DNA of 64,000 bases from Malachius bipustulatus (lineage: Eukaryota > Arthropoda > Insecta > Coleoptera > Melyridae), in NCBI GenBank assembly GCA_910589415.1, contig OU342631.1, positions 5,828,001 to 5,892,000 on the forward strand. The letters run 5' to 3'. Of the stretch, positions 25,253 to 38,324 are shown piece after piece (the first letter of the stretch is position 1; each line of letters starts with the position of its first letter). The position numbers were made by a program, and so were the translations under genes. Below the pieces are notes generated by a model. The model saw nothing but the letters and a program-made list of their open reading frames with translations, did not search any database and was not told the origin of the DNA.

Positions 25253-26113
25253 TTACTATTATCTTTTCTTAAGTACTCTTCAGCAAAGGATACAAAAAAA
25301 GTGGATCAAATACGTTGATTTACCCCTTTCTCTTGATATAAGTAGGTACCTAATAAGAAATGAAAATCTTTTAAAACTGTTGATAATGAATGTTCCCCTT
25401 GACAATGAAGAAAATTGACCAAAAGTCACAAATTGGACTCTACTCTATTTGACTCAAACTATACGATCAGAAATATCTTCATTACTGTGATATGCATAAG
25501 AATCGTGTTGGATTCTGCATGGGATGAAAGTTGAAAGTGTTTCAGAAATCTTATAGTAGGAACTGCTCGAATGCAAATCATAACATGTTGCAGGAGATTA
25601 ACATATATTCCAATAAGACATTTATTGGTACCCTCTGGGGTTCACGTTTTCTTTACTAGCGACCGATTTCAGGAATTTGCTTCAACCAAGTAGTCGCTAT
25701 TTTGCTATTACTTATTATTTTAATTTGACTAGGTACGATTATTCATCTATAAGAAGTATATCAGTTCCACAGTTTTTCATAAAGTTTTACATTACTTCAT
25801 GCAGATTTATTGGTTGATGAAATAACTAATGTAAATTTTTTAATCATTAGATAGTTTGCGTAAAATACATGGTGCAGTTTTTTTTAGCTAGTCAGTATGT
25901 CAATTGTCAAGTTATTGAGGTATGTGTCCTATTTTCTCCTCAGAAGTCATATCAAAACATAATCTTTTATAGTGTCGATAGAATTATTGAGAAGAGAAGA
26001 GAAAGGCATATTGGGTTTCAGTCAATTCATTTCAAAACTAGTGAAAAATTTCAACCGACTCGTTCTGATAAAATGTCTCCACGGGCGCAAAAAAAAATAA
26101 TGAAGGGATGTAT
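25253..26113. other. Intronic sequence, no supported gene
   Basis: The frame at 25869-26207 runs into the next repeat and shows no domain. Confidence 0.4.
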
Positions 26114-27099
26114 GTGGCAGTACATGGGGATCTTGGAAACGGCAAAAGATACAGGGTCGGTTAAATTAGAGAAAAGTTGCAAAATTTATTGCTTAATGAG
26201 AATCTGAATATTTTCTTTGAATATTTCCAGTCGTTGCTGAAATATCCAGAAAAAACTGTAAAATCAAAATTTCTTATTTTAGCCATATCTTTTTTATTAT
26301 TGGGAAGTAATGAATTATTTTTTGTAGGCTTACATAAGTCCTCAAAAAAAAAAAAAAACCATTTGACATTACAAAAATTTCCAAAGCCGCGACTAAATCT
26401 CAGAGTTTTCATAGCCAACTTTTGTTTTTCTTATGACCGCCATATTGGTTTTTTATGTAGTTCGATATAAAATAAATCAAGGAAACCAAACATTAATAAC
26501 AAAAAAAAAATTCAAAAATTGTGTTTTTTTTTGGAAAAAAAAAACAAAAAATGTTTCACACAATTACATTAATATGAAGTCATATTATTTGCTTTATGGT
26601 TTTTTACTTTTCATAATAATTATGATATTCGGTATGAAAAGTTTTTTTTTTCGAAAAAAGTAAATTTTTGGATTTTTTTTTAATGTTATAAATTTTTGGT
26701 TTCCTTGATTTATTTTATACCAATATTTATAACCAATTTATAACCAATATGGCGGCCATAAGAAAAACAAAAGTTGGCTATTAAAACTCTGAGATCTAGT
26801 TGGCTTTGAAAATTTTTGAAATGTCAGATGGATAGCTCTTAACGGCTTACAAGGTAAGTAGGCTTACTTACCGTAAGCCTATACAAAAAATAATTCATTA
26901 TTTCCCAATAATAAAAAAGATATGGCTAAAATAAGAAATTTTGATTTTCAGTTTTTTCAGGATATTCTAGCAACGACTGGAAATTTCCAAAAAAAAAATT
27001 CAGATTCTCATTAAGCATTAAATTGTGCAACTTTTCTCTAATTTAACCGACTCTGTACCTATCTCTTGCCGTTTCCAAGATCCCCATTGTACTGCCACT
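26114..27099. repeat. Fold-back element, family 2, copy A
   Basis: The left arm starts near gtggcagtacatggggatct and the right arm ends near agatccccattgtactgcca. Further matches run the length of the arms, including acagggtcggttaaattaga against tctaatttaaccgactctgt, and ccgccatattggttttttat near the centre against its complement. The centre is A/T homopolymer-rich. The frames at 26161-26663 are by-products. Confidence 0.85.
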
Positions 27100-27116
27100 T
27101 ACACTAGACACACTGT

Positions 27117-28433
27117 ATACATAGGATGTTCTGTTCAAGTGGCAGTGTCACGGGGATCTTGGAAACGGAAAGAGATACAGGGTCGGTGAAATTAGAGAAT
27201 TAGAGAAAAGCTGCACCATTTTATGCTTAATAAGAATCTGAAAGAAAATTTAGGATATTTTCAGTCGTTGCTGAAATATCCTGAAAAACTGAAAAATCCA
27301 GATTTATTTTAGCTAATTATTGAAAATGATAAGTTATTTTTTGTAGGTTTACGTAAGTCATGAAAAGCTATCGCTTTGACAATGCAAAAATTTTCAAAGC
27401 CCACTAGAGTTTTCATAGCCAACTTTTATTTTTCTTATGGCCGCCTTATTACTTTTTTTTTGTCGTTCGGTATAAAAAAAATCATGCAAACCAAAAATTA
27501 ACAATGAGATTAAAACAAAATCACATTTTTTTCCCATCTTTTTTCGAAAAAAAACACACATTTTTCAACTCGATTATGTCAATAAAGTCATTTTACGTAC
27601 TCGCCTTATGTTTTTTTAATTTTTATATGATACCTGTTCAGTATAAACAGTACAAAAGGTAATAAATATAATTTTTTTAGGAAGGATAGAAGATATAATT
27701 TTGAAAAACTTTTTTTTAAATGTGGTCACAAATTTTTGGTTTCCATGATTTTTTTTATACCAAACAACCTAAAAATCCAAGATGTCGGCCACAAGGAAAA
27801 CATAAGTTGGTTATAACAATAATAAAGTTTATTTCCAACGTGCGAGCAACCAATTACAGGAACACAAACAGATATCACACCATAAAATATAGTAAGTGTA
27901 CAGTATTATAATAATGATAATTATAAAAATGATACCAAACATCTACATAATAATAGTAAGCTAAGTATAATAGGTAAAACAGTTTGTTGCCGTGTTCAAA
28001 ATGCCATGATAACTGTCAAAATGCACATCGTTCCGAAATAATTTTGAAATAAAAACACATGATACCTATTAATTGAGGATCGTTTTATCACATTAGTCCT
28101 GAACGATGGAGCTTACAATAAAGTGGTTATGATAACTCTGTGCTCTATTATAGACGGCTTTGGAAATTTTTGTAATGTCAAATTGAAAGCTTTTGATGAC
28201 TTATGTAAGCCTACGAAAAATTATTTATTAATTTTCGTAAGCTAAAGAAGAAATATCGATTTTTCAGTTTTTTCAGGATATTTCAGCAACAACTGGAAAT
28301 ATTCAAAGAAAAAATTCAGATTCTCATTAAGCATTAAATTGTGCAACTTTTCTCTAATTTAACCGATCCGGTATCTCTTACCGTGTCCAAGATCCTCATG
28401 TACGTACTGCTACTTGAACTGAACACCTGTATA
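27117..28433. repeat. Fold-back element, family 2, copy B
   Basis: The left end reads tatacatAGGATGTTCTG and the right end is the complement of tatacAGGTGTTCAG, both followed by TTCAAGTxGCAGT. The arms are homologous to copy A 18 bp away, including the acagggtcgg block. A foreign segment of about 330 bp (27815-28150) interrupts the right arm. Confidence 0.85.
27815..28150 (-). mobile_element. Insertion resembling a non-LTR retrotransposon 3' end
   Basis: Comparison with copy A shows that this segment breaks the right arm of the fold-back element between gttggttata and ggctttggaa. Read on the minus strand it is non-coding and ends in ggaaataaactttattattg, a tail typical of insect LINE 3' ends. 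No reverse transcriptase is present, so it is a 5'-truncated copy or a SINE; the family was not identified. Confidence 0.5.
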
Positions 28434-31259
28434 TTTCGAAATCCCTTCATTATTATTTTTTTGTACCAATGAAGACATTTTATCAGAATGAGTCGTTAGT
28501 CGCTAGGCATTTTTCACTATAGTTTTAAAATAAATTAAGTGAAACCCCATGTGCCTTTAAAATTTCGGGGTCCATTGTTAAGAATCGATGTTTTTAACTG
28601 AAAAAACTGTTATAATAGTTATACATATCGAGTGGTCTACCAGGAATAGGAAATCACAAATAAAAAAAAAACGAATTAAAACTAAAATCTTGGCATGCGT
28701 TTATTATGTCGTCTGTATGAAGTAAACAAAACTAAAAACTAAAATTTTCTTCGCGCATGTTTTTGAAGTCGTCAATCGCAACTTAGTGGTGTAATATCAA
28801 CATATAAATAAATATAATAAAATATTTTATTTATTTTAATAGAATAGAGATTCTTGGCAAATTTAAAATATAGCTAGGTAAACGGTTGTAGTATTTTTTT
28901 CGCTAAATTTTCATCGACTAAACCCATGCATAAAATCAATAATTTGTATGCTTTTTAAAATTTTGAAATCATATTACTGCGAAAATAGTGAAAACTCTTT
29001 GAAGATCGAATTTCACAAAGTTGATCGACACGCGTATTTTTATTTTATGGCTTTTGGCAACTATTTGACTTGCTACTATTTTGTTTATTACATAGTAAAA
29101 TAATCAGGTCAGCACCTACTATTAATTTTTCTGACAACCAGTAGTATAGGTATTGATATTTTGGATCCATTTCAAAAACACGTCATCGACCAGAAAAGAA
29201 AATAAATAGCTCTCTAAATATGCAATATGCACCCAGAAACTTGATTTAAAGATATGGCCTATCAACTTCCGATTAGTTTTGCAAATTTTTTATATATGAC
29301 ATTTTATTGGAATAACTTAACGTTTAAAATGGAAAGTAGTTGTTGATTAATAGTGCACTGTTTACTCGTATATCAACATGTCTGGACATATATACAAAGG
29401 AGATCTTGGTCACAGTTTATTTTATTTATTTTTATATATGGGCAGTTCAACCTTGATTTAATTAATTTGCCTTTCCGTATTCCTGTCATACCTACACTAA
29501 ATTCCGTAACATGATACTCATTTAATTGAAGTACGATTTTTTTCTATTACCTACGCGATGAAGGTGTTTTTAGAAAATTATAACACGTTGATTAGTTGAG
29601 TGATGATGTAATGTCTAGACAAAAATCTCTCTGGTAATGTAGGTAGGTAATCAGGAAAAATACATTAGGTACGTTAGTTTTTTTTTTTTTAATCAGTATA
29701 TTGCTGTGCTATAAAATATGCAACAGTGCTGTAATTATACCTATATACCTAGTTATATATTTATTTTGCTGCATCATTTAAATATAATTTTGTTTGTATG
29801 GAAAAAATTTACTTCGATCAAAGAGGAGTGTGTTGTTTTTTCCTTTTATATTCGATTTGATGCCCTGGAAAACGAATGAATGCGCTCGAAAGTCCACTAC
29901 TTGGAAAGATTGGTTTTAAAGGACGTAGGTAGGTATATGCGAAACCATCCCAGTAAATTCTCATTTATTAGCAAAACTTTAATTTCCGATATAACTTGTG
30001 ACATTCAAGGTTTGACACGCTTTCATTCTGTTCGATAAAGCTCCACAATATGCCGCAAAACGTCTCTTCTGTAAAGCCAATACGAATATAATCCTAAAGT
30101 TATCTGTTGCACTGTTCCTGTTTTATTTTTATTATCTACAAGGTTAACTTTTTTATTATAAAAAAATAAGCCGGTTTCAGTTCAGAAGTCGCTTTGGCTA
30201 CAGCCATCTAACTACTTAAGTTTATAACTTATAAGAAAATTTCTTATTTATCACTACTAATTATCACTAAAGTGAAATATAATCCGAGCTAAAAAATAGC
30301 AAACGTTTTTGATAGTTTTATTATTCTCCCAGCCGCTTTCTTGAGTGAGATTCGGTAAGAAGTTTCTAATAATAATAATTGTCGTCTATAAAAACAACTT
30401 AAACAGGGAATTTCAGCAGATCATCTAATCTTGTTAATGATTCAATTTAATGGTAGGAAACAAAATAAGTATGAGTTCTCACGTTTTAGATCTTCATTAT
30501 CACTTTAGGATTATTATAGATCAGTCTAAGACAATCTTATTAAATGTCCTCGAAAGTGTAAACATGCACGATCATGTCCTCATTCTTACTACTTGGTTAA
30601 AAATGCATTTATTCTAATAAAGAGTAAGCTGACGAGTTTTTAATTACATAACTGGAGAATGACAAAACTGAAAACCTCATTTATAAATATTGAAAATCCC
30701 ATTTAAGACAGCGCGGTCTGATCTGACATGAGAATTCATTTTTCAGGCGCTCATGTTCGCTTCATGTCATGCTCATTATTTTCTAGTCAGAGACAATCTC
30801 TATAACCAATGTTTTCAGTATTAATCTAGCTCTAGCTCATCTAAGAGTTATTCGTTAGAAATTATTTGACATACTTACATGGAAGGAAGTTAGGAATTCT
30901 AATAAATTTTAAGCACCATCTACCGCTTACATTTTGACTTTTTTCTCTGTTCTTGGCCCTATGGAGGCCATACATCCTTCAGCCACACACCATCTTTATC
31001 TATAGTATGCACGTCAAATTATTATTTTATTCGATAGTACATATTCGACAATCGTATACCACTCTATCTTCCGTGGCTACCAAATCCTGTACACTTCAAG
31101 GAAATTACACCCTCAGTTCGATAAATTTTATAAAAAATGGTGCAGTTCCTTGAATGACTCGACATCCGAAAAACAAGTGGTTCAAACGAGCTACTTAATC
31201 GTGTATCTGACAGTTCGGTGATTCTATCAAGCCTATTTTGTATAAATAGGCAGGTAAGC
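28434..31259. other. Intronic AT-rich sequence, no supported gene
   Basis: No domain, RNA gene or repeat boundary recognised. Frames at 30953-31261 adjoin the retrotransposon remnant and may be its decayed 3' part. Confidence 0.4.
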
Positions 31260-31860
31260 ATCCATTATTAAATTCGAGATGCGAGATGGTTGGTGAATAT
31301 TATTTCGACACTTTTAAATGAGGTATACCTTCTTATGGCGGACTTGTTTGGATAATGTTTTATGGATGGAATACATAGTATGAGTTTGTGGACTCTGCAG
31401 CTATGACTGACCGGCGTTCTCGCTTCCATTCTTTCTTCAGCATACTCTGGGCATGTAGAAACATAGTGGGTCACCATGGTTAGCAGGAACTGACCTAAAA
31501 TTGGCAAATTTTCGTTCTTCTTCAGCTACCTCATTTACATATTTTCATTGCCTTCAATGACCCTTGACCCAGGTAAATTCTACTTTGCATCCGATGAGTG
31601 ACCACCGATATAGTAAATGCTCTATCTCACAAGACTGGATTCTACAGCTCAAGACATATCAAGAATATATGGCCAGGCTCGGCTGTCCATATATCTTCTT
31701 GAGGCCTGAAAAGTGCCACTTTACCGCCTGGGTATACAATATACTATTTCTTAGGTACAAAAAAGTCACTACCAACCCCCTGTCGATTCTTGCTTCCGTC
31801 CGCGTAGATTATGACTTCTGGCACCATGACTTCAGTTGTGTTCGTAACAGATGCAAAATG
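31260..31860 (-). pseudogene. Non-LTR retrotransposon remnant: RNase H domain region
   Basis: On the minus strand near 31793-31815 the peptide IIYADGSKNRQGVGS matches the first catalytic block of RNase HI (Y-x-D-G-S). About 230 bp further along, FTWVKGH followed, after a frame change, by EGNEN matches the W-V-x-G-H-x-G-x-x-G-N-E-x-A-D block. Downstream, HYVSTCPEYAEERMEA resembles the zinc-knuckle-like tail of jockey/R1/I-type elements. Stops and frame changes separate the blocks, so it is inactive. It lies in intron 1 in the antisense direction to the host gene. The plus-strand frame at 31564-31983 is its antisense shadow. Confidence 0.72.
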
Positions 31861-32184
31861 GGTACACCAAAATGTTCCTTATTAAGAGTACTAGTAGATG
31901 GTACCTCGGTACCAATATGGTACCATTTGAAAAAAATGAATCCATCTCAAAAAATCATTCCGGTGCGCATAATTTATCCATAAATCACTTAATTTAGCAC
32001 TTTGAACAAAAATTCGATTTTTCCAGCATTAGATGATCCAATTGAAGTAAAACTTACATTAGTCATGGCACACTGTATTTGAGAAAAAAAAAATTAAATA
32101 AAAACAAATTTGACATTTAAAATGGTACTTATGTGGTATTGTTGGATTCGTACAAATGTATAGAATCCGAAAATATAATAATAT

Positions 32185-32378
32185 ACAGGGTGTCCCATTT
32201 CAAAATAAAAAGTTGGTAACATTTCCGGAAAAACCGGATGTGGGAAAAAATTTAATTTTCTGCTAAAAAGTGCGCTCTATCGAGAATATGCGACGTACCA
32301 AATTTCAAAAAATTATCTCCAAAAAAAAAATAAAAAAAAGGGGGTGTACCATGCCTGTGACACACACTGTATATTATA
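32185..32378. repeat. Short element with ACAGGGTGTCC ends
   Basis: The left end is aatatACAGGGTGTCCC and the right end is gtgacacacactgtatatt. It is about 195 bp with little internal pairing, so it is probably a deleted relative of the fold-back elements. Confidence 0.5.
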
Positions 32379-35300
32379 CCTGGCACTTGTCTTATTATTT
32401 ATGGGGACATAAAGCAGCTTGTTCAACATCTTTCTATACAGCAACAACTGAAACTCATATAGATTAAGACATCACCTTTGTATCTTCCACTCTTCAATTA
32501 GTCCTTCTTGTTAAAAAAAAATAATAAGATAAACTCATTGTAATACATCAGAATAATAAATAAATAAATCAGCGATATAAACCATTTTTTCGTTGTCAAA
32601 CTCTCACGAAGAGTAGCGCAAATAGAGTAATGACCAGTAAAAGAAGTACCTACATATCACTTTGGCTGCACGTATCGAGAAATATCTAAATGTGATCCCC
32701 AGGTTTAAAACTGACCTACATTCTACAACGTTATAGTTATTTCCAACCATGCAGTATTATGTTTTTTAATTCAAGTTTATGATTAATATTAAGAAATGTA
32801 TCAGAAATGTATCTGGGTTATGGAAACAAAAATAACTATATTACCTACTGCAAAATTATTTGAATCGTTCTTTAAAGACATCTGTGTGCATTCACATGCT
32901 TTACAATGTATGAAGTGAAACCCATAAAAAGTTTTTTTGTTATTAGTCTGCAGTTTATTCACTCCTAAAGCAGCAAATTTTTAATTCTCACACTTCTTAC
33001 TTCGAATTATTGTTATGTCACTTGATACGTCAACCTCCATTATACGCATTTTATTTTAACTTAATAAATAGGTATCAGTATTCAAGGTGTTTCTAAATGA
33101 AGATCCATAAGTTTGAGGACGTGTGGATGAAGCTAAAATATTATAAAATTTAAATAAACTTTTTCCGAAATTGTTTCTTAACCGAATTATATAGGCTGTT
33201 TATTAAGTCTCGATTTACGAAACTGATTTTTATTGTATCTTTCTACAGAGTGGACCAATAATTCTAATTTTTTGTGGGAAGCAATTACACTTTTTGTCTG
33301 TATAGGATTTCATTTTCTGATGGGCATGATAGGTAGGCGAAAAGAGAATAAAAGCTTGATAACTTTCCCAAAGGGATAATTCGTTTTCTCGCAGCATTAC
33401 ATGAAACGAATCGAAAAATTAGCTATTTGATTTTCAAGAATTTCATTAAGTAGCATAAGGAATGTCTTAAAAAAATTTGCCTTCCTGTGTAATGCACATT
33501 AATTTCACTACTGGCAGCGTTTCACATAATGCTGGACTTTATAAGAAACGATAAATTTTTCTGGAAGGCTGCAACTCTTATTTAAAAGGTACTTACCACA
33601 AAAAGACGAAGAAAAAAGAATGGTGAGTCTCTACATATAGGTTCTCAGTTAATCTTATTGGACAAGCTCTGCTACTTCATACCTAAAACCATATTTGCGC
33701 CTAATATCGTTTAGTAACTTTAGAACTTTAGTAAATAAAACCTTTTTCTTACAGTTTCCCTTCTATGAATATTTTTTTATTTCAATTGTATTAATAATGA
33801 ATGATCAAATTTTTCACATTATTTTTTTTTAGAAATTCCTATACAAGACAGATTTTAATGAAGACAAAGTAAAGTCAATCATATTAATGATAGTTTTCCT
33901 CTGAGTTATGTCTGTGGATATTCTTTGCTTGGACCGCCTGGGTATGAGCAGAGATTAAGCTTTTACAAAAAATCGTTTGAAGAATATTAATAATACGATC
34001 TTCATTACCAGCACGATAGGAATCTTTAGAAGACCTATTCAGAAGTATATTAAACCCAGACACAATGATTATGTAAAAACGAACTCAATAACCTTAATAA
34101 TAGTAAGATGTTCTGCTTCTTATAATGACATCTCTGTGTAACATCTATTAAGCCATACTTCGTCACGGAATTGCCTTTTATAGATGCCTTATCAGCGGCT
34201 TCATATGCAAATACCTAAGCGGTTCGCGGTCGTTGGTCCTGTGAGGATGCCGCGTAGATAGCGATGCACTTTGCCTGCCCCACACGATCAGCCAGCGGTT
34301 ACTCGTCTATTCTCTGATTGGCAGAGATATTAAATTAGTATAGTACAGCAAATCTGGATCAATTTATACACCCAAACTATTTTCTAATGTTTTATTGCTC
34401 CTCGCTAACTTCTTGGATGACAAATCAAGAAATAAAACGGTTTAAGTACCAACTAAAGCGCGGGGTTGCATGGCAATTCGACGCCGCTGGAAGAAGGAAT
34501 GGGTAGGACAGGAGGTTGTAAGGGGCATTTGTTTAGCGACATTGTGGGCCATTATGCTAATGAGCGATGATGATCCGTGTCGGTACGCGATATTCCCTTC
34601 CGCGGCTTGGAGGAATGCAGGAGAGGGTGGGAATCGACCCGGGGCCTGTTTATGTCTTACAGATAACATAGCCAATAAAGGATTTCTATGTAAGAAAGGT
34701 TTTAAATAAGGGGTGCTGTCATCAAATTTTATTTTACACACAAAATAATAATTCAAAAAGGATGTGAGTAGTAATTAAAAGGATATTTCACTTCTCTGTT
34801 ATTTTATTGCATATTTAGTCTAATCACTTCTTTTATACAGGGTGTCAAATGAATAGGAGTAGGAAATAGGCATGACGGTAATGCAAAAACAGGTGGAAAA
34901 TTTCCTGCATAGACATTGGTCGTTGGAGCTTTAGTTTTTCAGATACAGAGGGTGTTAAAGTTCTTCGAAACATTTAATATTTTTTGAATATGTAAAAAAT
35001 TGCTGATCAGAATAGCTTTAGATTTTTGACAGTTGCTCTACTAATTGAAATACATGATTAGATACTCCTGATGAAAAATTCTTCAATCCAATAGCAGAGA
35101 TATGAGTGGGGTGTTGAGTTTTTTATTACATAATTTCGATGCCGCTGACTCGAATGCTAATTTATTATTTTTTGTAGATAGGTACCTATCTATTTGTTTG
35201 GAGGAGAAAAGTTGTCTTACGTTTTTGCTGTAGGACGCACTGTTTTCAAGATATTCCATAATGTAGGAACCCATTCAAGCTTTTTGTAATTCAAAAAATG

Positions 35301-36879
35301 ATTAATTTCTGGAAATCACTCATTAGCATTGATTTTTATATTTCACCTCGTGCAGGTTCCTACATGGTGAAGTATCTCTGAAACAGTGCGTCCTACGACA
35401 AAAAAGTACGATGACTTTTTGTCTTATTTGATCATAAATAATTGTCTTACGTTTTTTGAGTCCTTAATTTTATAAAATTTTTGAGGCCTATTTAAAGACT
35501 GCACCTCCAAAGTTATATTTCTCAAAGGAAAACAGTTCAAAAAGTTACTACCTACTTATATTTGAAGTAAACTGGTTTTCTTTTTATAGCATTGTTGTTA
35601 ACGAGCACGTTTTTTTTGCACATTGGTATTTTCAAGAAATGCTTTATTGAAAAAATGTGTATTCTTAAACAAAATATTCGTGGTCCGTTGCCCTTAAATC
35701 GAGTTTTCAGAAAAACGCCAATGAAAAAATATTTAAGCCAAAAATCATAGCGAAACATCGAACACAACAAAATAAGTAACAATGAAAAACTAAAATGTTT
35801 CCCGACTTGTATTTATATGCAAGCAATTTCTGTAAACAGCCAAAAAAACTTCACGTGTTAGCAATTGCATGGAAGACATGAGCGGAAGAAGTTCTATGAT
35901 CGATTCGGATTTTGCTGTATAGGCTACTTGGTTGATCTATCAATATACATATAATTTTCTGGAACCTCTAAAAAATCTTTTCATACAAAAATTACACAAG
36001 AGACAAAAGGTATAAAATAAAAGGCTTACTTGACCCATAATTTGTTTTCATAGTTTTATGGGATCTTGGAAAACAATAATTATTGTTATATAACAATAAA
36101 AATTCCTATGGATACGTATTACCAATACGTATTACATATTATAGTAGTATTATAGAGTTCTATGATCTAGTCTAGTAGAATTATATTATTAGTTTTTCTG
36201 AAAGTAACCTGGATAAAATTTGAAACAACTTATTAATACGAAGCATTAAAGCTTGTATAAGTAGGTAGATGGCGAGGTGAAAGCCTCCAGTGTCAACTCT
36301 CGCTAAGATGAACGTTGATACAATCTTCTACTCTTCAATGTTTCCATCTCAATGAAAGAAGTAATTCTATTTACAATGACATCTTTTGTCTCGGTGTTTG
36401 TGTTTAAAGGTAAACAGCCTACTCAGTCTGAAAAACCGCATTAACAGGCCCTGAATCAAATAAGGAGGACGACAAAGGCCGCCAAGAGGTTGGGGAGCAA
36501 GCACCATGGAGAAGAAAGAGCGCTAAGCAGGGCCACAGAACAGATAGATAGAAGTGCACACGCCTCCTGTGGGAATGACGAATTCTAAGCGCGACAAACT
36601 CGATTACCCTAAAGCAGCGCGTGGCCGCCTGGCCGCCCCCCGAGGATTTGGAAACAGGGAATCCAATATAAACTTAACATACACTCTGTGGACGCTGGAG
36701 TGGATTAACGTGTCCATATGCTGTATGTACTTGCGGCGCCGGTGACATGTGTAATGCCGTACATGGTCTGCATTAAGTCGTATTGTGTAGGTCGGAAAGA
36801 CCTTGCGATTTCCTTCAAAGAGTTCATTTGGAGAATTTCATTTCGTTAAAAATAAAAATACAAAATAAGTACTTGTATA
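32379..36879. other. Intronic sequence with GC-rich islands and a partial fold-back
   Basis: GC-rich patches at about 34195-34330, 34440-34660 and 36430-36760 contrast with the AT-rich intron and contain no LDLa pattern or convincing splice-flanked exon. They may be regulatory. An ACAGGGTGTC terminus occurs at 34837-34850. An inverted pair at 35213-35275 and 35357-35420 (cagtgcgtcctac and its complement) marks a partial fold-back element. Confidence 0.45.
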
Positions 36880-38230
36880 CAGGTGTCCCAAATTTTCTCA
36901 ATCAGTAGATATCCGTGTTACTTTAAAACAGAAACAAATGAAATTTGCGGAACTTTAAACATATTCCTAAGGGTTTGCGGCTGATTGCCTCAGTACACCT
37001 TTACGCCTTTCAACCCCCAACCTACTTGTTTTTTTTTTTCAAATCCATCCTATACTTGTTTTTTTTTTATTTTTTTTTTACTTTGTTCTGAATACAGTTA
37101 CATGCGAGATTTTTAAAAATCTAAGCATATTTAGCTTTTCAAAAACAATAAAATATCTTAAAAAACCGCGGTTGCCAAGGATTAAAAAAGAACACACCTT
37201 GAGGTCGTTTCTAAATTAAATTATCCTCTCGCCAAACTTCTATTCCCTTGATTACACTTGACGACAATAAAGCGTAACTTTGGTAACAAATATAAAAGAA
37301 TAATCGGGGTATAAACTGACAGTAATTTACCAAGATTAATCTAACTTAGGGATTAGAATGCTTGGATATCCAAAATTCACAAAATGTCTAAAATAGGGGA
37401 TGATTACTTGGGGGTTGAAAGGCATAAACAGGGGCGGATTTACAAATGTGCCGCCTAGGTATAGGCTAAATCAAATCGCCGTCTATGGTATTATTTAACC
37501 CCCATCGGCGTAGGGTCCGTGGGTCCTCCCCCAGGAAATTTTTAGAATTATTTGCTAAAGAAGAAAGCTAGAAAAGAATAGAAAGAAGAAGAAGAAAAGA
37601 AGAAATGAAAAGATTGCAAAAATGCCAGAATTTTTATTCTGTAAATAAGAGATGCTACTTGCAAAGGCCAAGCTCAGCGCCCCCTCAGTCCTTGGGCTCT
37701 AGACTCTAGCCTGATTTGTCTGTTGGTAAATCAGACCGTGTTCTTGTGGGCTTCAAAAAGAATATGAATTCAAAGGTTTCGAAAAGGTTCGGGAACGGTT
37801 TTCCCCTCTCGATAAAGCGCCGCAGGCAAATTTTTTTTCAATATACAAGGTCACGCAATTTCCCAGCACTCGAAAACATTTTTCGTCTTTGAAAATTTGC
37901 CGCCTACAAAAATTTGCCGCCGTAGGCTATAGCCTACCTAGCCTAATCGGAAATCCGCCACTGGGCATAAATGTGTGTTGAGGGTGCGGCCGCAACTTGA
38001 GGCATAAATGTTTGAAGTTTCCTTAATATTGTTTTATACAATTTCCAAAATAGAGCCTAATTTCATTCTGATAAAACCTCAAGGTGTGTTCTGTTTTACT
38101 CGTTGGCATCGCTGAGTTTTTAAGACAGTTTAATGTTTTTGCTAAGCAAATTATGCTTAGATTTTCAAAAATCGCAGGTCACAAAATTCAGAACAAAGTC
38201 ACTAATCCTGAGCACAAATAAAATAGGGGT
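36880..38230. repeat. Fold-back element interrupted by a hAT MITE
   Basis: The left terminus is tatACAGGTGTCCCAAATTT. The arms pair through aagaacacaccttgagg (about 37188-37204) against cctcaaggtgtgttctgt (38084-38101), and through actttgttctgaat (about 37080) against attcagaacaaagt (about 38190). The right end could not be fixed exactly. Confidence 0.65.
37429..37963. mobile_element. hAT-type MITE, 535 bp, with perfect 8-bp target duplication
   Basis: It starts CAGGGGCGGATTT and ends in the complement of CAGTGGCGGATTT. It is flanked on both sides by GGCATAAA (37421-37428 and 37964-37971). An 8-bp duplication with CAG...CTG ends is diagnostic of hAT elements. The subterminal regions repeat ttgccgcc and taggctata motifs. 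A purine-only stretch lies near its middle at about 37559-37605. There is no transposase, so it was moved in trans. Confidence 0.9.
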
Positions 38231-38324
38231 GTAATTTGAAGAAAACAAATAGAGGATGATTACTTACAGATTACAGATTACAGATTACCCTAATTTTTTC
38301 TACAGCTGCACTTTTTTCCTTCCT

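Noticed and set aside
25869..26663. Chain of 76-112-codon frames
   Set aside because: They are by-products of low-complexity A/T sequence and the arms of fold-back copy A.
31564..31983. 139-codon plus-strand open frame
   Set aside because: It is the antisense of the RNase H remnant on the minus strand, which carries the recognisable motifs.
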